This document shows positions 52,620-61,067 of a stretch of 64,000 bases of DNA, in pieces (positions within the stretch are counted from its first letter, which is position 1; every line of letters starts with the position of its first letter). Below the pieces are notes generated by a model. It worked only from the letters and a program-made list of their open reading frames with translations, was not told the DNA's origin and made no database searches. A program made the translations under genes and the position numbers. This DNA is from Acetobacteraceae bacterium (lineage in GTDB: Bacteria; Pseudomonadota; Alphaproteobacteria; Acetobacterales; Acetobacteraceae): NCBI GenBank assembly GCA_027482245.1, contig JAIXWG010000045.1, positions 110,754-174,753 of the forward strand, written 5' to 3'.

Positions 52620-52648
52620 TTGTGCCGGGCGGTCCCGGTCGCTATCTT
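52620..52648 (+). promoter_or_regulatory. candidate parE promoter
   Basis: TTGTGC (52620-52625), 17-base spacer, TATCTT (52643-52648), 24 bases before the parE ATG. The spacing is ideal and the hexamers are moderate matches to the sigma-70 consensus. Confidence 0.45.
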
Positions 52649-52671
52649 GGCCCCCGGACCGAGAACACAGC

Positions 52672-54699
52672 ATGAACGACCTCTTTTCCCGCAGTGGCGC
52701 CTCCAAGGGGGCCGCCAAGTCCGCCCCCAGGGCCGCAACGCCGGCGCCCGCCCATGCCACGGGTGCCTCCGACTACTCCGCCAAGGACATCGAGGTCCTG
52801 GAGGGGCTGGAGCCCGTGCGCCGGCGCCCGGGCATGTATATCGGCGGCACCGACGACAACGCGCTGCACCACCTGGCGGCCGAGATCATCGACAATGCGA
52901 TGGACGAGGCCGTGGCCGGGCATGCCGACCGCATCGAGGTGACGCTGGAGGCCGAGAACTGGCTGACCGTGCGGGACAATGGCCGCGGCATCCCCGTGGA
53001 CCCGCACCCGAAATTCCCGAAGCTCTCGGCGCTGGAGGTGATCCTCACCACCCTCCACTCCGGCGGCAAGTTCTCCGGCAAGGCCTATGACACCTCGGGC
53101 GGCCTGCACGGCGTCGGCTCCTCCGTCGTGAATGCGCTGTCGGAGCGCATGGAGGTGGAGGTCGCGCGCGACCGGACGCTGTTCGGCCACGCCTTCGAAC
53201 AGGGCAAGCCGGTCCAGAAGCTGAAGAACCTCGGAGCCGTCCACAACCGCCGCGGCACGCAGGTGCGCTTCAAGCCGGACCCCGCCATCTTCGGCAAGCA
53301 GGCGTTCCAGGCCGCGCGGCTGCACCGCCTCTGCCGGTCCAAGGCCTATCTCTACAAGGGCGTGGAGATCCGCTGGAACTGCGACCCGAAGCTGGTGGAG
53401 GGCACGGACACGCCCGCCAGCGCCATCCTCCATTTTCCCGGCGGCCTGCGCGACTTCCTCGCCACCTCGATCGAGGGCCGCGCGACCGTCGTGCCCCAGC
53501 CCTGGGCGGGGGAGGTCGGATTCGCAGAAGGCGCGGGGCGCGCCGAATGGGCGATCACCTGGGTGGAGCAGGGCGACGGCTTCCTCTCCACCTACGCCAA
53601 CACCATCCCGACGCCGCAAGGTGGCACCCACGAAGCCGGGCTGCGCGCCGCGCTGGTGAAGGGGCTGCGCGCCTATGGCGAGCTCAAGAAGGAACGCCGC
53701 GCGGCCGCCGTGACGGCGGAGGACCTGTTCGGCGGCCTCGCCGGCATGTGTTCCGTCTTCATCCGGGATCCCCAGTTCCAGGGTCAGACCAAGGACAAGC
53801 TGACGAGCCCAGAGGCCGCGCGCCTGGTCGAGAATGCGCTGCGCGACCATTTCGACCACTGGCTCGCGGGCGACCCCGGCAATGCGGACAACCTCCTCGC
53901 CTGGACGATCGAGCGCGCCGAGGACCGCATCCGCCGGCGGGAGCAGAAGGAGACGCCGCGGAAATCGGCCACCCGCAAGCTGCGCCTGCCCGGCAAGCTC
54001 GCCGATTGCTCCCGCGAAGGCGTGGACGGGACGGAGCTGTTCCTGGTGGAGGGCGACAGCGCCGGCGGCTCCGCCAAGCAGGCCCGGGACCGGGAGACGC
54101 AGGCCGTGCTGCCGCTGCGCGGCAAGATCCTGAACGTCGCCAGCGCCTCGGCCGACAAGCTGCGGCAGAACCAGGAACTGCGAGACCTGATCGAGGCGCT
54201 GGGCTGCGGCGCGGGGGATCGCTTCGACCTGGCCAGGCTGCGCTACGGACGCATCGTCATCATGACGGACGCGGATGTGGACGGCGCGCATATCGCCGCG
54301 CTGCTGATGACCTTCTTCTACAAGGAACTGCCCGAACTGGTCCGCCAGGGAAGGCTGTTCCTGGCGCAACCCCCGCTGTTCCGCCTGCAGGCCCCCGGCA
54401 AGACCATCTATGCCAAGGACGATGCGGACCGGGAGCGGCTGCTGAAGAAGGAATTCAAGGCCAACCAGAAGGTCGATGTCAGCCGCTTCAAGGGCCTGGG
54501 GGAGATGCCGCCCGCCTCGCTGAAGGAGACGACGATGGACCCGAAGCGCCGCACCCTGCTGCGCGTGGTCCTGCCGACCGAGGAGCGCGCCCGCACCTCC
54601 GAGCTGATCGAGGCGCTGATGGGCCGCCGCCCGGAACTGCGCTTCCGCTTCATCCAGGACAATGCGGCGAAGCTGGACGAGGAATCCGTGGACGCCTGA
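52672..54699 (+). CDS. parE: DNA topoisomerase IV subunit B
   Basis: 675-residue ATPase subunit that decatenates chromosomes together with ParC. The order is GHKL ATPase (about residues 35-250, with IIDNAMDEAVAGHA and LHGVGSSVVNALS), transducer domain, then Toprim with EGDSAGGSAKQA near 460 and DADVDGAHI near 535. The length fits ParE rather than the longer GyrB. The first 30 residues are a variable Ala/Pro-rich leader. Convergent with a lipoprotein gene. Confidence 0.93.
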   Translation: MNDLFSRSGASKGAAKSAPRAATPAPAHATGASDYSAKDIEVLEGLEPVRRRPGMYIGGTDDNALHHLAAEIIDNAMDEAVAGHADRIEVTLEAENWLTVRDNGRGIPVDPHPKFPKLSALEVILTTLHSGGKFSGKAYDTSGGLHGVGSSVVNALSERMEVEVARDRTLFGHAFEQGKPVQKLKNLGAVHNRRGTQVRFKPDPAIFGKQAFQAARLHRLCRSKAYLYKGVEIRWNCDPKLVEGTDTPASAILHFPGGLRDFLATSIEGRATVVPQPWAGEVGFAEGAGRAEWAITWVEQGDGFLSTYANTIPTPQGGTHEAGLRAALVKGLRAYGELKKERRAAAVTAEDLFGGLAGMCSVFIRDPQFQGQTKDKLTSPEAARLVENALRDHFDHWLAGDPGNADNLLAWTIERAEDRIRRREQKETPRKSATRKLRLPGKLADCSREGVDGTELFLVEGDSAGGSAKQARDRETQAVLPLRGKILNVASASADKLRQNQELRDLIEALGCGAGDRFDLARLRYGRIVIMTDADVDGAHIAALLMTFFYKELPELVRQGRLFLAQPPLFRLQAPGKTIYAKDDADRERLLKKEFKANQKVDVSRFKGLGEMPPASLKETTMDPKRRTLLRVVLPTEERARTSELIEALMGRRPELRFRFIQDNAAKLDEESVDA

Positions 54700-54708
54700 G
54701 GGCGTCCC

Positions 54709-54728
54709 CGCGGGGCCTCAGCCCCGCG
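54709..54728. terminator. stem-loop between parE and convergent gene
   Basis: CGCGGGGC (54709-54716) and GCCCCGCG (54721-54728) form a perfect 8-base stem with a CTCA loop, 10 bases after the parE stop and 12 bases before the convergent stop. The sequence CAGCCCCGCGCAGC occurs here and again at 54742-54755 as a direct repeat. Confidence 0.5.
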
Positions 54729-54740
54729 CAGCCTGCTGGT

Positions 54741-55349
54741 TCAGCCCCGCGCAGCTTGCGCGATGCCCACCACGAAGGGCATCGGGTTCACCGGCCGCAC
54801 CTGGCGGGACGGCGACGTCACGAGGATCTTCAGGAAGCGGCCCGCGGCGGGGCCGAGGCAGACCAGCGTCTGCACCTCCTGCCGCCCATAGGTGCCCTGC
54901 AGCGTTGCGCAGCGCATCGGGGCCTGGCCGGGCACCTCGACATCCGTGCGGTCGCGCTCCGCGATGCGCTGGCTGGTGCGGGTGCCGGCCATCGCCACGG
55001 CCTCCGTCACCGCCGCGGTGAATTCCGCCTGCAGCGCCGGCGCATCGATGTCGTTCGGCACGGCCGTGTTGCCGCGGTCATAGACGCTGACGGTGGAGAC
55101 GGCGCTGCGCGCCGGCCCGTCGTAATCCATGGCGACGCCGAGACCCGCGCGGGTCTGCTCGTGCCAGGTGGTGTCCCGCCGCGTGAAGCCCGCGACGGTA
55201 TCCGGCAGCCGTTCCGCCACGACGGCGAGCGTCGGCCGCCCGCCGCGCGACGACCCCGCGCCGGGGCCCGCCCCCTCCCCTTCCTGCTGCGCGCAGCCAC
55301 CGATGCCGATGGTCAGCGCGAGAAGAACGAGGGCGGGGGCGATGCGCAT
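54741..55349 (-). CDS. putative lipoprotein of unknown function
   Basis: 202-residue protein with a lipoprotein signal: hydrophobic core LVLLALTIGIGG followed by Cys19 (IGGC lipobox). The mature part begins with a Gly/Gln/Glu-rich linker (about 20-36) and then a globular domain with GFTRRDTTWHEQ and a pair of cysteines (CATLQG, about 147, and LVCLG, about 165). I do not recognise a family. It is likely anchored in the membrane facing the periplasm. It starts 2 bases after the stop of the upstream TerC-like gene on the minus strand, so the two are probably cotranscribed. Confidence 0.7.
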   Translation of the reverse strand: MRIAPALVLLALTIGIGGCAQQEGEGAGPGAGSSRGGRPTLAVVAERLPDTVAGFTRRDTTWHEQTRAGLGVAMDYDGPARSAVSTVSVYDRGNTAVPNDIDAPALQAEFTAAVTEAVAMAGTRTSQRIAERDRTDVEVPGQAPMRCATLQGTYGRQEVQTLVCLGPAAGRFLKILVTSPSRQVRPVNPMPFVVGIAQAARG

Positions 55350-55351
55350 GG

Positions 55352-56155
55352 TCAGCGGTTCCTTCGCAGCAGCTGCTGCGTCAAATCCACCACGATGGCG
55401 GCCACCATGGCCACCACCGCCACCTGGAACAGGGTGGCGAAGATCCAGAGGCCCACTGGGAACACCCCCGGCACCGCCATCCAGCCGAGCGGCAGGAAGA
55501 GGTAGCCATACGCCTCCGGCACGTTGTCCGCCACCTGGTGCGTGCCCTCGAAGATCATCTGGCCGGCGACGTAGAGGATGACCAGCAGGCCGAGCCAGGC
55601 GATCCAGCGGTTCTTGTCCAGCAGCTTGGCGATCAGCGTCGCCGCCACGCCCATCAGCACGACCGAGAAGGCCAGGCCGATGATCATGATGTAGGGATGG
55701 TCCTTCGCCGCGCCGGCCACCGCCAGCACGTTGTCGAGGCTCATCGAGACGTCCGCCACCAGGATCTGGGTGATGGCCTGCCGCAGCGTCTTGCGCGGGT
55801 TGCCGTTCTCGTCGAGCTCGACGCCCTCATCCGTCACCTCGCCGCCGCCATGGCCGCCGTGGCGCAGCTCCCGGTACATCTTCCAGCACACCCACAGCAG
55901 CAGCACGCCGCCCGCGAGCGTGATGCCCACGATCGACAGCAGCTGGACGGTGATGGAGGCGAAGCCGATGCGCATCAGCGTCGCCGCGGCGATGCCCCAG
56001 AAGATCGCCTTCTTGCGCTGGTCGGCCGGCAGGCCCGCGGCCGCCATGCCAACGACGATCGCGTTATCGCCCGCGAGGACGATGTCGATGAAGAGAACCT
56101 GTCCAAGAGCGACAAGCTCTGGACCAAATGAAGAAAAATCCATGTTAAGGCGCAT
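55352..56155 (-). CDS. TerC/YkoY family integral membrane protein
   Basis: 267-residue membrane protein with about seven helices. The two family motifs are present: DIVLAGDNAIVVG near residue 24 and DVSMSLDNVLAVAG near 134, whose Asp residues are thought to bind metal ions. Relatives (Alx, YkoY, MeeF/MeeY) export manganese or load it into exported proteins; a tellurite role is not implied. The start could be ATG 56155 or 56143. A perfect -35 TTGACA lies upstream on the minus strand (56202-56207). No yybP-ykoY riboswitch is seen. Confidence 0.83.
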   Translation of the reverse strand: MRLNMDFSSFGPELVALGQVLFIDIVLAGDNAIVVGMAAAGLPADQRKKAIFWGIAAATLMRIGFASITVQLLSIVGITLAGGVLLLWVCWKMYRELRHGGHGGGEVTDEGVELDENGNPRKTLRQAITQILVADVSMSLDNVLAVAGAAKDHPYIMIIGLAFSVVLMGVAATLIAKLLDKNRWIAWLGLLVILYVAGQMIFEGTHQVADNVPEAYGYLFLPLGWMAVPGVFPVGLWIFATLFQVAVVAMVAAIVVDLTQQLLRRNR

Positions 56156-56201
56156 CCATTCCCGGTCTCGGCGGCGCTAATTCCATTGGCGGCGGGAGGC
56201 T

Positions 56202-56207
56202 TGTCAA
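56202..56207 (-). promoter_or_regulatory. possible -35 of terC-like gene
   Basis: The minus strand reads TTGACA here, a perfect -35 hexamer, about 47 bases before the first possible start codon. The -10 about 17-19 bases on (around AATTAG) is poor, so the promoter is only tentative. Confidence 0.3.
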
Positions 56208-56264
56208 CCGCCTCTTTACGGCGTCATGGCCAGTCCATGGCGCCTCTTTCATGGAATCCACGAC

Positions 56265-57608
56265 ATGGTCCCCCGCTATAGCCGGCCCGAGATGGTCGCG
56301 ATCTGGTCGCCCGAGACCCGCTTCCGGATCTGGTTCGAGATCGAGGCCCTGGCCTGCGAGGCAATGGCTGAACTCGGCACCATCCCGAAGGACGCCGCCA
56401 TCGCCATCCGCCGCGGCGGCAGCGACAAGGTCGCGACGATCACCCAGGCTGACCTTGATCGCATCGATGCGATCGAGCGCGAGACTCGCCACGACGTGAT
56501 CGCCTTCCTGACCTGGCTCGGCGAGGGTATCGGGCCGGAGGCGCGCTTCGTTCACCAGGGCATGACCAGCAGCGACGTGCTGGACACCTGCCTCGCCGTG
56601 CAGATGACGCGCGCCGCCGACCTGCTGATCGCCGATGTCGATGCGCTGCTGGTGGCCCTCCGCAAGCGCGCGGAGGAGTATCGCCACACGCCGACCATCG
56701 GCCGCAGCCACGGCATCCATGCGGAGCCCACGACCTTCGGCCTGAAGCTGCTCGGCTATGTCGCGGAGTTCGAACGCAACCGCGCCCGCCTGGTCGCCGC
56801 GCGGGCGGAGGTCGCGACCTGCGCCATCAGCGGCCCCGTCGGCACTTTCGCGAGTGTCGATCCGCGCGTCGAAGCCCATGTCGCCGCGAAGCTCGGCCTG
56901 GCGGTGGAGCCGGTCTCCACGCAGGTGATCCCCCGCGACCGCCACGCTGCCTTCTTCTGTGCCCTTGCGGTGGTGGCGAGCGGCGTGGAGCGCCTGGCGA
57001 CCGAGGTGCGTCACCTGCAGCGGAGCGAGGTGCGGGAGGCGGAGGAGTTCTTCCACGCCGGCCAGAAGGGCAGCAGCGCCATGCCCCACAAGCGGAACCC
57101 GGTGCTGAGCGAGAACCTGACGGGCCTGGCCCGCATCGTCCGCGGCTACGCCATGCCGGCGCTGGAGAATGTGGCGCTGTGGCATGAGCGCGACATCAGC
57201 CATAGCAGCGTGGAACGCGTGATCGGCCCGGATGCCACCATCACCCTCGACTTCGCGCTGATGCGGCTCACGGGCATGATGGACAAGCTGACCGTCTATC
57301 CCGAGCGGATGGCGGAGAACCTGGAAAGCCTCGGCGGTGTCGTGCACAGCCAGAAGGTGCTGCTGGCGCTGACCCAGGCGGGGATGAGCCGGGAGGGCGC
57401 CTATGCCGCCGTGCAGCGTTCCGCCATGGCGACCTGGCAGAAGCTCGGCAAGCCGGATGCGAAGGACTTCCGCACCAACCTGCTGGCCGACCCGGACGTC
57501 GCGGCCTGCATGACGGGCGAGGCGCTCGACCGCGCCATGGATCCGGCGCGGGACTTCGTCCATGTGGACCAGAGCTTCGCCCGCGTCATGGGCGGCAAGC
57601 CCGGCTGA
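56265..57608 (+). CDS. purB: adenylosuccinate lyase
   Basis: 447-residue lyase of the fumarase/aspartase superfamily; it removes fumarate from SAICAR and from adenylosuccinate in purine synthesis. Signature regions: TSSDVLDTC near residue 103, RSHGIHAEPT near 148, and the flexible signature loop GSSAMPHKRNP near 270 with its catalytic Ser. ATG 56265 (MVPRYSRPEM) matches the usual N terminus; an in-frame ATG at 56226 would add 13 atypical residues. It is divergent from the terC-like gene. Confidence 0.93.
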   Translation: MVPRYSRPEMVAIWSPETRFRIWFEIEALACEAMAELGTIPKDAAIAIRRGGSDKVATITQADLDRIDAIERETRHDVIAFLTWLGEGIGPEARFVHQGMTSSDVLDTCLAVQMTRAADLLIADVDALLVALRKRAEEYRHTPTIGRSHGIHAEPTTFGLKLLGYVAEFERNRARLVAARAEVATCAISGPVGTFASVDPRVEAHVAAKLGLAVEPVSTQVIPRDRHAAFFCALAVVASGVERLATEVRHLQRSEVREAEEFFHAGQKGSSAMPHKRNPVLSENLTGLARIVRGYAMPALENVALWHERDISHSSVERVIGPDATITLDFALMRLTGMMDKLTVYPERMAENLESLGGVVHSQKVLLALTQAGMSREGAYAAVQRSAMATWQKLGKPDAKDFRTNLLADPDVAACMTGEALDRAMDPARDFVHVDQSFARVMGGKPG

Positions 57609-57623
57609 TCGCGCGCCCGTCAT

Positions 57624-57636
57624 CGGGGATGCCCCG
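57624..57636 (+). terminator. short hairpin after purB
   Basis: CGGGG (57624-57628) and CCCCG (57632-57636) flank an ATG triloop, followed by GTTT. It is a short terminator-like structure 15 bases after the purB stop. Confidence 0.35.
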
Positions 57637-57644
57637 GTTTCGCT

Positions 57645-57672
57645 ATGGGTGGTGCCTATATCCACCACCCAT
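57645..57672. repeat. perfect 10-base inverted repeat before the Tyr/Pro-rich gene
   Basis: ATGGGTGGTG (57645-57654) and CACCACCCAT (57663-57672) are exact reverse complements separated by eight bases. The right arm ends 2 bases before the AGGAGG ribosome site (57674-57679) of the gene at 57688. It could be a protein operator or an mRNA hairpin that affects translation. Confidence 0.6.
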
Positions 57673-57687
57673 GAGGAGGAGCGTGTG

Positions 57688-57993
57688 ATGCGCGTGTTGT
57701 CGGGGATGGTGATGGCCGCCGTGCTCGGCCTGGCGGTGCCGGCGATGGCCCAGCCGGCCGCGAAGGACGGGGCCGTCGCGGTGGATTGGCGGCCCCATGG
57801 CTACTACGCGCCGCCGCCGCGCTGGGCACCGCCGCCGCCCGCCTATTATTACGCGCCGCCGCCCCGCTACTACGCGCCCCCGCCGGTCTACTACGCGCCG
57901 CCGCCCGCCTATTACTACGCGCCGCCCCCGCCCCGGCCGCGCTACTACCGGCCGCCGCCGCCCCCCGGCGTCGGGCTCTATTTCCGCTTCTGA
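57688..57993 (+). CDS. secreted Tyr/Pro-rich repeat protein
   Basis: 101-residue protein. A signal peptide (residues 1-21, VLGLAVPAMAQ) precedes a domain built of YYAPPP-like repeats (about residues 40-92, five or more copies with variants) and an aromatic end GLYFRF. No enzyme motif. Similar low-complexity periplasmic or envelope proteins are common in this lineage but of unknown role. Strong AGGAGG ribosome site. Repetition at the DNA level (TACTACGCGCCGCCG-like units) makes it prone to length change. Confidence 0.72.
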   Translation: MRVLSGMVMAAVLGLAVPAMAQPAAKDGAVAVDWRPHGYYAPPPRWAPPPPAYYYAPPPRYYAPPPVYYAPPPAYYYAPPPPRPRYYRPPPPPGVGLYFRF

Positions 57994-58008
57994 GGACCAC
58001 GGCCGCGC

Positions 58009-58752
58009 GTGTGTACCGTCATCTGCCTGTGGCGCCCGGGCCATGCCTGGCCGGTGCTGATCGCGGCCAACCGGGATGAGAGGCTGGACCGGGCCTGGCA
58101 GGGCCCGGCGGCCCATTGGCCCGACCGGCCCGGCGTCGTCGGCGGGCGGGACCTGACGGCCGGGGGCACGTGGATGGCCCTCGGGCCGCAGGGCGTGATG
58201 GCGGCGATCCTCAACCGGCCCGGCAGCCTCGGCCCCGCCGCGGGCAAGCGCAGCCGGGGGGATCTGCCGCTCCGCGCCGCCGCCGCCCCCTCCGCCGCCG
58301 AGGCCGTCGCTGCCATCGCCGGCATTGATGCCGGGCAGTGGCGCCCCTTCAACATGGTGGTGGCGGACCGCCACGGCGCCTGGTTCATCAAGGGGTTGGG
58401 GGACGGCCGGCCGATCGCCGCGCGCCTTGCGCCCGGCCTGTCGATGGTCACGGCCCACGACCCCAACGACCTGGCCAGCCCCCGCACCGCCCGCCACCTG
58501 CCGCTGTTCGAGGCCTCGTCCCCGCCCGACCCCGGCCGTGACGACTGGGCGGGCTGGGAGGCGCGGCTGGCCGACGATACCGCCCGCCCGGGGATGGGGG
58601 CGGAGGCGCTGCGCGTGCCCCCCGTCAATGGCTTCGGCACCGTCTGCGCCAGCCTGGCCGCGCTGGGGGCCGAGGGCCAGCGGATCTGGCGCTTCTGCCC
58701 TTCCCCGCCCGGCACCGCCCCCTTCGCGCCGGTGGCTCTCCCCGCCCCCTGA
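58009..58752 (+). CDS. NRDE family protein (TANGO2-like)
   Basis: 247-residue protein starting MCTVICLW with AANRDERLDR near residue 20, the defining NRDE motif; GGRDLTAGGTWMAL near 46 is also conserved. An N-terminal Cys2 after Met is typical of this Ntn-hydrolase-like fold. Eukaryotic TANGO2 has been linked to heme and lipid homeostasis; the bacterial role is unsettled. GTG start 15 bases after the Tyr/Pro-rich gene. Confidence 0.82.
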   Translation: MCTVICLWRPGHAWPVLIAANRDERLDRAWQGPAAHWPDRPGVVGGRDLTAGGTWMALGPQGVMAAILNRPGSLGPAAGKRSRGDLPLRAAAAPSAAEAVAAIAGIDAGQWRPFNMVVADRHGAWFIKGLGDGRPIAARLAPGLSMVTAHDPNDLASPRTARHLPLFEASSPPDPGRDDWAGWEARLADDTARPGMGAEALRVPPVNGFGTVCASLAALGAEGQRIWRFCPSPPGTAPFAPVALPAP

Positions 58753-58807
58753 ACCGGCCGCCGGGCAGCATCCCGCCGGTGGCGTGGCGGGCTCGTTCTT
58801 CCCCTGC

Positions 58808-58813
58808 TATAGC
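58808..58813 (+). promoter_or_regulatory. possible -10 of purC operon
   Basis: TATAGC within CTGCTATAGCGG, 84 bases before purC. The 144-base gap between NRDE and purC is otherwise GC-rich; no convincing -35 is seen 16-18 bases upstream. Confidence 0.35.
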
Positions 58814-58896
58814 GGCGGTAGCACCGGGCCCCGCGCCCGGGCGCACCCGCGCGCCCCATTCCCTGGCGGCCGCGGCAGTCGAGGAGTTTCAGCACC

Positions 58897-59661
58897 ATGG
58901 CGCGCCGCCGTCAGCTCTACGAGGGCAAGGCCAAGATTCTGTTCGAGGGCCCGGAAGCCGGCACCCTGGTGCAGTATTTCAAGGACGACGCCACCGCCGG
59001 CAACGGCGCGAAGAAGGGGACCATCACCGGCAAGGGTGTCCTCAACAACCGCATCAGCGAATACCTGATGATGAAGCTGGCGGAGATCGGCATCCCGACC
59101 CACTTCATCCGCCGGCTGAACATGCGCGAGCAACTGATCCGCGAGGTGGAGATCATCCCACTGGAGATCGTCATCCGCAACGTCGCCGCCGGCAGCCTGG
59201 CCAAGCGCCTCGGCATCCAGGAAGGCACGCGACTGCCGCGCTCCATCCTCGAATACTACTACAAGAACGACGCGCTCGGCGATCCGATGGTGTCGGAGGA
59301 GCACATCACCTGCTTCGGCTGGGCCTCCACCCAGGACCTCGATGACATGGTGGCGCTGTCGTTGCGCGTGAACGACTTCCTCACCGGCCTCTTCCTCGGC
59401 GTCGGCATCACCCTGGTGGACTTCAAGCTGGAGTTCGGCCGCCTCTATGAGAATGACGAGATGCGGATCGTCCTGGCTGATGAGATCAGCCCGGACAATT
59501 GCCGCCTCTGGGACGTCAAGACCGGGGAGAAGATGGACAAGGACCGCTTCCGCCGCGACCTCGGCAAGGTCGAGGAAGGCTACCAGGAAGTGGCGCGCCG
59601 CCTCGGCATCCTGCCGGAAGCGGGTGTCAGGGACATGAAGGGGCCGGAGACCGTCCAGTGA
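58897..59661 (+). CDS. purC: phosphoribosylaminoimidazole-succinocarboxamide synthase
   Basis: 254-residue SAICAR synthase; it joins aspartate to CAIR using ATP. Typical elements: [10 protein letters not shown] near residue 7, [14 protein letters not shown] near 27, and the SAICAR synthase signatures [15 protein letters not shown] near 86-100 and LVDFKLEFG near 175. It is the first gene of the compact purC-purS run; its stop overlaps purS. Confidence 0.95.
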   Translation: MARRRQLYEGKAKILFEGPEAGTLVQYFKDDATAGNGAKKGTITGKGVLNNRISEYLMMKLAEIGIPTHFIRRLNMREQLIREVEIIPLEIVIRNVAAGSLAKRLGIQEGTRLPRSILEYYYKNDALGDPMVSEEHITCFGWASTQDLDDMVALSLRVNDFLTGLFLGVGITLVDFKLEFGRLYENDEMRIVLADEISPDNCRLWDVKTGEKMDKDRFRRDLGKVEEGYQEVARRLGILPEAGVRDMKGPETVQ

Positions 59662-59897
59662 AGGCGCTTGTGACCGTGATGCCGAAGGCCGGCGTCCTCG
59701 ACCCCCAGGGCAAGGCCATCGGCCATGCCCTCTCCTCCCTCGGCTTCGAGGGCGTCGCCGATGTCCGCGCGGGCAAGGTGATCGAGCTGGAGCTGGCGGA
59801 GACCGATCCCGCCAAGGCCCGCGCGGCGGCGGAGGAGATGGCCCGCAAGCTGCTGGCCAACACCGTCATCGAATCCTTCCGGGTCGAGGTGGTCTGA
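59658..59897 (+). CDS. purS: FGAM synthase subunit PurS
   Basis: 79-residue small subunit that bridges PurL and PurQ in the three-part formylglycinamidine synthase. Typical beginning [17 protein letters not shown] and end [13 protein letters not shown] 59658 overlaps the purC stop; the longer in-frame ORF is a shadow of purC. Confidence 0.93.
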   Translation: MKALVTVMPKAGVLDPQGKAIGHALSSLGFEGVADVRAGKVIELELAETDPAKARAAAEEMARKLLANTVIESFRVEVV

Positions 59898-59903
59898 CCA
59901 TCC

Positions 59904-60131
59904 ATGGTCAAGGTCTCCCTCCTCGTCATGCTGGTGCTGACGGTCCTCATCTCCATGGGGCTCCGCTGGCGCGAGCAGCGCATGCCGGCCGTGGCGCAGG
60001 CGAAGCGCCTCGGCCTGGTGGCGCGGGGGAAGAAGGGGCTGGACCGCTGGGTGACCGCCGCGGCGCTGGCTGCGCTGACCACGCTGGTCGTGGTGGGCGG
60101 GCTGCACTGGCTGCGGGTCTGGGTGGGTTGA
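59904..60131 (+). CDS. small two-helix membrane protein of unknown function
   Basis: 75-residue protein with two hydrophobic helices (about residues 4-20 and 50-71) joined by a basic cytoplasmic loop rich in Arg/Lys. Not recognised. It lies 6 bases after purS on the same strand, within the purine run. Its TGA stop (60129-60131) coincides with the left target duplication of the MITE-like element, so the element inserted exactly at the stop or provided a copy of it. Confidence 0.6.
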   Translation: MVKVSLLVMLVLTVLISMGLRWREQRMPAVAQAKRLGLVARGKKGLDRWVTAAALAALTTLVVVGGLHWLRVWVG

Positions 60132-60292
60132 GAGACCGTTTGAGAATGCCGGCGGCTGAGGGTTCGCGAGGGATTTTTCGTGCTGGGAAGGCGCCGGGCG
60201 CAGCCGATGCTGGTGGCATCGGCAAGACCGGCAACGCACCCGGCGCGGAAAAGCCCAGCGAAACCGACCCGCCGGTGTTCTCAAACGGTCTC
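60132..60292. mobile_element. MITE-like palindromic element with TGA target duplication
   Basis: 161-base element bounded by perfect 15-base inverted repeats, GAGACCGTTTGAGAA (60132-60146) and TTCTCAAACGGTCTC (60278-60292), flanked by TGA on both sides (60129-60131 and 60293-60295). The interior is also an imperfect palindrome centred on GCCGATGC-TGGTG-GCATCGGC (60203-60223). There is no coding capacity. A TNA duplication is characteristic of some IS5-family (IS1031-group) elements, so a non-autonomous derivative is likely. It lies between the small membrane-protein gene and purQ and could fold into a large mRNA hairpin. Confidence 0.82.
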
Positions 60293-60368
60293 TGAGGGGC
60301 GCCGCCGTGACGACGGCGGCACGCCTGTGCATTCAAGGCCCGCGAGCGGCGGGCGAACGGGTGGCACC

Positions 60369-61067
60369 ATGAACGCCGTCATCATCGTCTTCCCCGGCAC
60401 GAACCGGGAGAGGGACATGGCCATCGCGCTGGAACGCGTGAGCGGTCGCAAGCCGACCCTGCTGTTCCACCGCGCGGATGCGCTGCCCGCGGGCACCGAC
60501 CTGGTCGTGCTGCCCGGCGGCTTCAGCCATGGCGACTACCTGCGGTCCGGCGCCATGGCGGCGCAATCGCCGATCATGCAGGCGGTGCGGGACTTCGCGG
60601 CGAAGGGCGGCCATGTGCTCGGCGTCTGCAACGGCTTCCAGATCCTGACGGAGGCCGGGCTGCTGCCTGGCGCACTGCTGCGCAACGCCACGCTCCGCTT
60701 CCTGTCCATGGACTGCCACATGCGGGTGGAGCGGGCGGGCACGCCCTACACGGCGCATTGGCAGAAGGGCGCCGTGTTCCGCGCACCGATGGCCCATGGC
60801 GACGGCAACTACTTCTGCGATGACGAGACGCTGGCCCGCCTGAACGGGGAAGGCCTGGTCGCCTTCCGCTACAGCACCCCCGACGGGGAGGTCACGCCAG
60901 CGGCCAACCGCAACGGCGCCCGTGACGGCATCGCCGGCATCCTCTCCCCCAACCTCCGCATCTGCGGGCTGATGCCGCATCCCGAGGACCTCGTGGACCC
61001 GCTGATGGGCGGCACGGATGGGCTGCCGATGTTCACCTCCCTCGTCGAGAGTCTCGCCACCGCATGA
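60369..61067 (+). CDS. purQ: FGAM synthase subunit PurQ (glutamine amidotransferase)
   Basis: 232-residue class I amidotransferase that supplies ammonia to Pur[13 protein letters not shown] near residue 49, the nucleophile Cys in GVCNGFQIL near 88, and the His/Glu pair in MPHPED near 205. ATG 60369 is set by homology ([14 protein letters not shown]); the longer in-frame ORF would run into the MITE. It overlaps purL by four bases. Confidence 0.94.
   Translation: MNAVIIVFPGTNRERDMAIALERVSGRKPTLLFHRADALPAGTDLVVLPGGFSHGDYLRSGAMAAQSPIMQAVRDFAAKGGHVLGVCNGFQILTEAGLLPGALLRNATLRFLSMDCHMRVERAGTPYTAHWQKGAVFRAPMAHGDGNYFCDDETLARLNGEGLVAFRYSTPDGEVTPAANRNGARDGIAGILSPNLRICGLMPHPEDLVDPLMGGTDGLPMFTSLVESLATA

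Noticed and set aside
55352..56260. Tellurite resistance gene and yybP-ykoY manganese riboswitch
   Set aside because: TerC-like proteins of this length are mostly metal exporters, no other ter genes are nearby, and the upstream region is too short and lacks the riboswitch core.
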